Positions 61,599-64,000 of a DNA stretch of 64,000 nt are shown here, piece by piece. Under the pieces are notes generated by a model, which saw only the letters and a program-made list of their open reading frames with translations, made no database searches and had not been told where the DNA came from. Made by a program: the position numbers and the translations under genes. Position 1 is the first letter of the stretch. Each line of letters opens with the position of its first letter. Location: the NCBI GenBank assembly GCA_003389385.1, contig QQVM01000005.1:124001-188000 (forward strand), given 5' to 3'. The DNA comes from Bacteroidota bacterium. GTDB taxonomy: Bacteria; Bacteroidota; Bacteroidia; AKYH767-A; 2013-40CM-41-45.

Positions 61599-63401
61599 AT
61601 GAAAAACAGATTTGGACATCATTTCAGGGCTTTGCTTTCCGAGGCTCTGAAACAGCTTTACAGTACGGATATTAATCCGAATGATATTTCTTTCCAGGAA
61701 ACAAAGAAGGAATTCAGTGGAGACATTACTCTTGTGGTTTTTCCGTTCACAAAATTTTCAAAGAAATCTCCTGAACAAACTGCACAAGATCTGGGAGCCT
61801 ACTTGTCTGAAAATTCCGGCCTTACTGAAAACTTCAATGTAGTTAAGGGCTTCCTGAACATCTCAATTAAAAATGAATTCTGGTTAGCTTATTTCAAGGA
61901 CATTGCTCATGACTTAAAGTCAGTTCTTACAGATGATCAGCCAAAGCAGGGAGCTGAATCGACATTAATGGTTGAGTATTCATCTCCTAACACGAATAAA
62001 CCTCTGCATCTTGGCCATGTGCGGAACAACTTGCTCGGATTGTCAGTATCTAAGATTTTAAAAGCGGCCGGACATAAAGTTATAATGGTAAATCTGGTGA
62101 ATGACAGGGGTGTTCACATCTGTAAGTCAATGTTAGCCTGGCAAAAATTCGGCAAAGGCGAAACACCTGAATCAAGCGGCTTGAAAGGCGATCATCTGGT
62201 AGGAAAATATTATGTACTATATGACCAGAAACTTAAAGAAGAAATAGCCGGCCTGGTAAAAGAAGGGATGCAGCAGGAAGATGCCGAGAAAAATGCATCT
62301 CTTTCACAAGAAGTCCAGGAAATGTTGCGCAAGTGGGAAGCCAATGACGCCGAAGTGATCAGCCTCTGGAAAAAAATGAACTCATGGGTGTACAAAGGCT
62401 TCGACGAAACTTATAAAAATCTTGGAGTAAGCTTCGATAAGATTTATTATGAATCTGAAACCTATCTGTTGGGAAAGAAAATTGTCAATGAAGGTCTTGA
62501 AGCGGGTGCATTTTACAAGAAGGATGATGGCTCTGTTTGGGTAGACCTTGCTGATGCAGGACTGGATCAAAAAGTACTTCTGCGCAGCGATGGAACCTCT
62601 GTATATATCACCCAGGACATGGGAACGGCACAACTGCGTTTCGATGAATATCCCAATCTTCAAAAACTGATTTATGTTGTAGGTAACGAGCAGGACTATC
62701 ATTTCAAAGTTCTCATAGAGATATTTAAAAAGCTAAAAAGATCCTGGGCTGGAGGATTGCATCATCTGTCATATGGCATGGTTGACCTGCCCTCCGGCAA
62801 GATGAAATCCAGAGAGGGCACTGTGGTTGATGCGGATGAATTGATCAAAGAGATCACCGAATCTGCCGAAATGACCACCAAAGCTTTGGGTAAGCTCGAT
62901 AATTACGATGATGCTGCAGCTAAGAAGCTCTATCATGATTTAGGGATGGGTGCCCTGAAGTACTTCATCCTGAAAGTTGATCCTAAAAAGAGAATGTTGT
63001 TCAACCCTGCCGAAAGCATTGACCTGAATGGAAATACCGGTCCGTTTATACAATACACTTATGCCAGAATCAAATCTGTATTGGCTAAAGGAGCCGGACA
63101 ATTGGATAATAAAGCATTTGAATCTCTTAGCATAAGTCCTGAAGAAAAAGCGCTCATTCGTATCTTATATGATTATCCTGCTACCATAAGGAGCGCTGCA
63201 GAAGCCATGAGTCCGGCACAAATAGCAAATTACGCCTATGAGCTTGCAAAAGCTTATAACCATTTCTATCATGATCATATCATTGTAGACAGCGCAGATG
63301 GATTGCGAACATCATTTCGCTTAAATTTGAGTCAATCCGTTGCATTTACAATTCAACATGCTTTGGATTTGCTTGGTATCAGCGCTCCGGAGAGAATGTA
63401 A
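61599..63401 (+). CDS. argS: Arginine--tRNA ligase
   Basis: 600 residues, class I synthetase. The additional N-terminal domain covers about 1-115, then YSSPNTNKPLHLGHVRNN with the HIGH-type HLGH (from H137) and the KMSKS-like KMKSREG (from K401). The C-terminal DALR anticodon domain starts near 475 (GPFIQYTYARIKSVL, YELAKAYNHFYHDH) and ends in GISAPERM, the typical family ending. It is 19 bases after the arginase gene. Confidence 0.97.
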   Translation: MKNRFGHHFRALLSEALKQLYSTDINPNDISFQETKKEFSGDITLVVFPFTKFSKKSPEQTAQDLGAYLSENSGLTENFNVVKGFLNISIKNEFWLAYFKDIAHDLKSVLTDDQPKQGAESTLMVEYSSPNTNKPLHLGHVRNNLLGLSVSKILKAAGHKVIMVNLVNDRGVHICKSMLAWQKFGKGETPESSGLKGDHLVGKYYVLYDQKLKEEIAGLVKEGMQQEDAEKNASLSQEVQEMLRKWEANDAEVISLWKKMNSWVYKGFDETYKNLGVSFDKIYYESETYLLGKKIVNEGLEAGAFYKKDDGSVWVDLADAGLDQKVLLRSDGTSVYITQDMGTAQLRFDEYPNLQKLIYVVGNEQDYHFKVLIEIFKKLKRSWAGGLHHLSYGMVDLPSGKMKSREGTVVDADELIKEITESAEMTTKALGKLDNYDDAAAKKLYHDLGMGALKYFILKVDPKKRMLFNPAESIDLNGNTGPFIQYTYARIKSVLAKGAGQLDNKAFESLSISPEEKALIRILYDYPATIRSAAEAMSPAQIANYAYELAKAYNHFYHDHIIVDSADGLRTSFRLNLSQSVAFTIQHALDLLGISAPERM

Positions 63402-63404
63402 TCC

Positions 63405-64000
63405 ATGAACAATTTTCGGTTTTCATTTGATTTTACAGTTCTGATCCTGCTGACTTTCTTTTCAGTCAGAAGCTTCTTGAACGCAAACGCAGCTTACCAG
63501 TCCGACAAAATTGAAACAATGGTCGAAATTCCGGGAGCTGAATTAATTAAAACCGGTGATGTTATTTTGCTGGAAGGCAACAGCTTTGTAAGTTCCGTAT
63601 TCAGGAACTTTTCACTCAGGGAAAAGAAATACTCACATGCAGGAATTGCCGTATTGGAAGGGCAGGAAGTTTTTGTAATCCACATGGAGGCAGGAAAGGG
63701 TAGAGGAATCTTAAAGGAAAAACTCCGGCACTATTGCAGTGAGATTGAAAACAGAAGTTACGCAATCTATCGTGCCGGATTAAATGAGCAGCAAATACAA
63801 ACTCTTCTAGGAAGAATTAAACATTATGTTTCAATCCAACCGATGTTTGATTTGGAATTCAATCTCGATACGGATGATAAAATGTACTGTACAGAGTTCA
63901 TTTATAAAGTATTTAATGAAGCTGCCGGTGATCCGAATTTTATAACTTTGAGCTCTGTTTCCGGGAGCAGATATGTGGCATGTGATGACATTCAGCTCAA
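63405..64000 (+). CDS. YiiX/permuted papain-fold amidase-like exported protein, 3'-truncated
   Basis: Open from the ATG at 63405 to the window end, 198 codons without a stop. A hydrophobic N terminus (TVLILLTFFSVRSFLNANA) looks like a signal peptide. The body has the YiiX/NlpC-P60-like permuted order: LIKTGDVILLEGN, then the His in KKYSHAGIAVLEG, VIHMEAGKGRG, and the Cys in DDKMYCTEFIYKVF. These two residues fit the catalytic pair of orthopoxvirus-G6R/YiiX-type enzymes, which act on lipids or peptide bonds. It begins three bases after argS. The end of the protein is outside the window. Confidence 0.75.
   Translation, partial: MNNFRFSFDFTVLILLTFFSVRSFLNANAAYQSDKIETMVEIPGAELIKTGDVILLEGNSFVSSVFRNFSLREKKYSHAGIAVLEGQEVFVIHMEAGKGRGILKEKLRHYCSEIENRSYAIYRAGLNEQQIQTLLGRIKHYVSIQPMFDLEFNLDTDDKMYCTEFIYKVFNEAAGDPNFITLSSVSGSRYVACDDIQL

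Noticed and set aside
1..64000. CRISPR arrays, insertion sequences, phage or defence genes
   Set aside because: No regularly spaced repeats, transposase, integrase or known defence domains were seen on either strand.

Overview
The window is about 64 kb of gene-dense chromosome from a Bacteroidota bacterium (Chitinophagales/Sphingobacteriales-like rather than gut Bacteroides). Reasons: two secreted proteins end in the gliding-motility/type IX secretion (T9SS) type B sorting domain; there is a TPR-PD40-OmpA protein of PorE-like build, an OstA-like protein, BshA of bacillithiol synthesis, a fused E1 alpha/beta ketoacid dehydrogenase, the two-gene form of transketolase and DUF2027-Smr and DUF2279 proteins; and Bacteroidota -7 boxes (TAnnTTTG) precede many genes. 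GC looks to be around 42-45%. I saw no rRNA, tRNA, CRISPR array, insertion sequence or prophage, and no gene-free stretch over 300 bases; the largest (15574-15844) lies between divergent genes. The base composition looks uniform, so this reads as core genome.

Layout. 1-6.3 kb: 3' part of a cysteine desulfurase facing a minus-strand run: transketolase N half, a von Willebrand A (VWA) protein, transketolase C half, an ECF sigma factor, a putative anti-sigma membrane protein and a small periplasmic sensor-like protein; an S4 RNA-binding protein lies upstream. 6.3-15.6 kb: AI-2E-type permease, OstA-like protein, PriA and a giant 13-PKD T9SS cargo. 15.8-23.8 kb: a plus-strand run of a DppB-type permease, tpiA, prmA and a 1490-residue exported protein of unknown function, then plsY. 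23.7-29.5 kb: membrane TPR protein, NagZ-like/beta-lactamase fusion, bshA, hemJ. 29.6-33.1 kb: minus-strand run joining an LtaS-like phosphoglycerol transferase, two lipid kinases and a SUI1 protein. 33.1-34.9 kb: three small lipoproteins with clear terminators and a FeoB-associated-type micropeptide. 34.9-44 kb: E1 dehydrogenase, a membrane patatin, the hutI-lipoprotein-ftcD histidine-degradation run and a divergent FAD oxidoreductase without a normal start codon. 44-52.5 kb: aroC, AsmA, PorE-like protein, a T9SS cargo and DUF2279. 52.5-58.2 kb: rhodanese, GNAT, uvrB, aroE, DedA, DUF2027-Smr. 58.2-64 kb: exported double-VOC protein, speA, arginase, argS and a truncated YiiX-like amidase.

Functional themes: cell-envelope building (OstA-like, AsmA, LtaS-like plus DAG kinases, PlsY, DedA, patatin, NagZ-like), T9SS export, central carbon metabolism (transketolase, TIM, E1), the shikimate route (aroC, aroE) and amino-acid turnover (Hut, arginine). 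The points most worth a second look are the LtaS-like/lipid-kinase run, the 1490-residue protein with an embedded winged-helix-like segment, the missing start codon at 42.9 kb, the VWA gene between the transketolase halves, and -7 boxes so close to ATG that leaderless mRNAs are likely.
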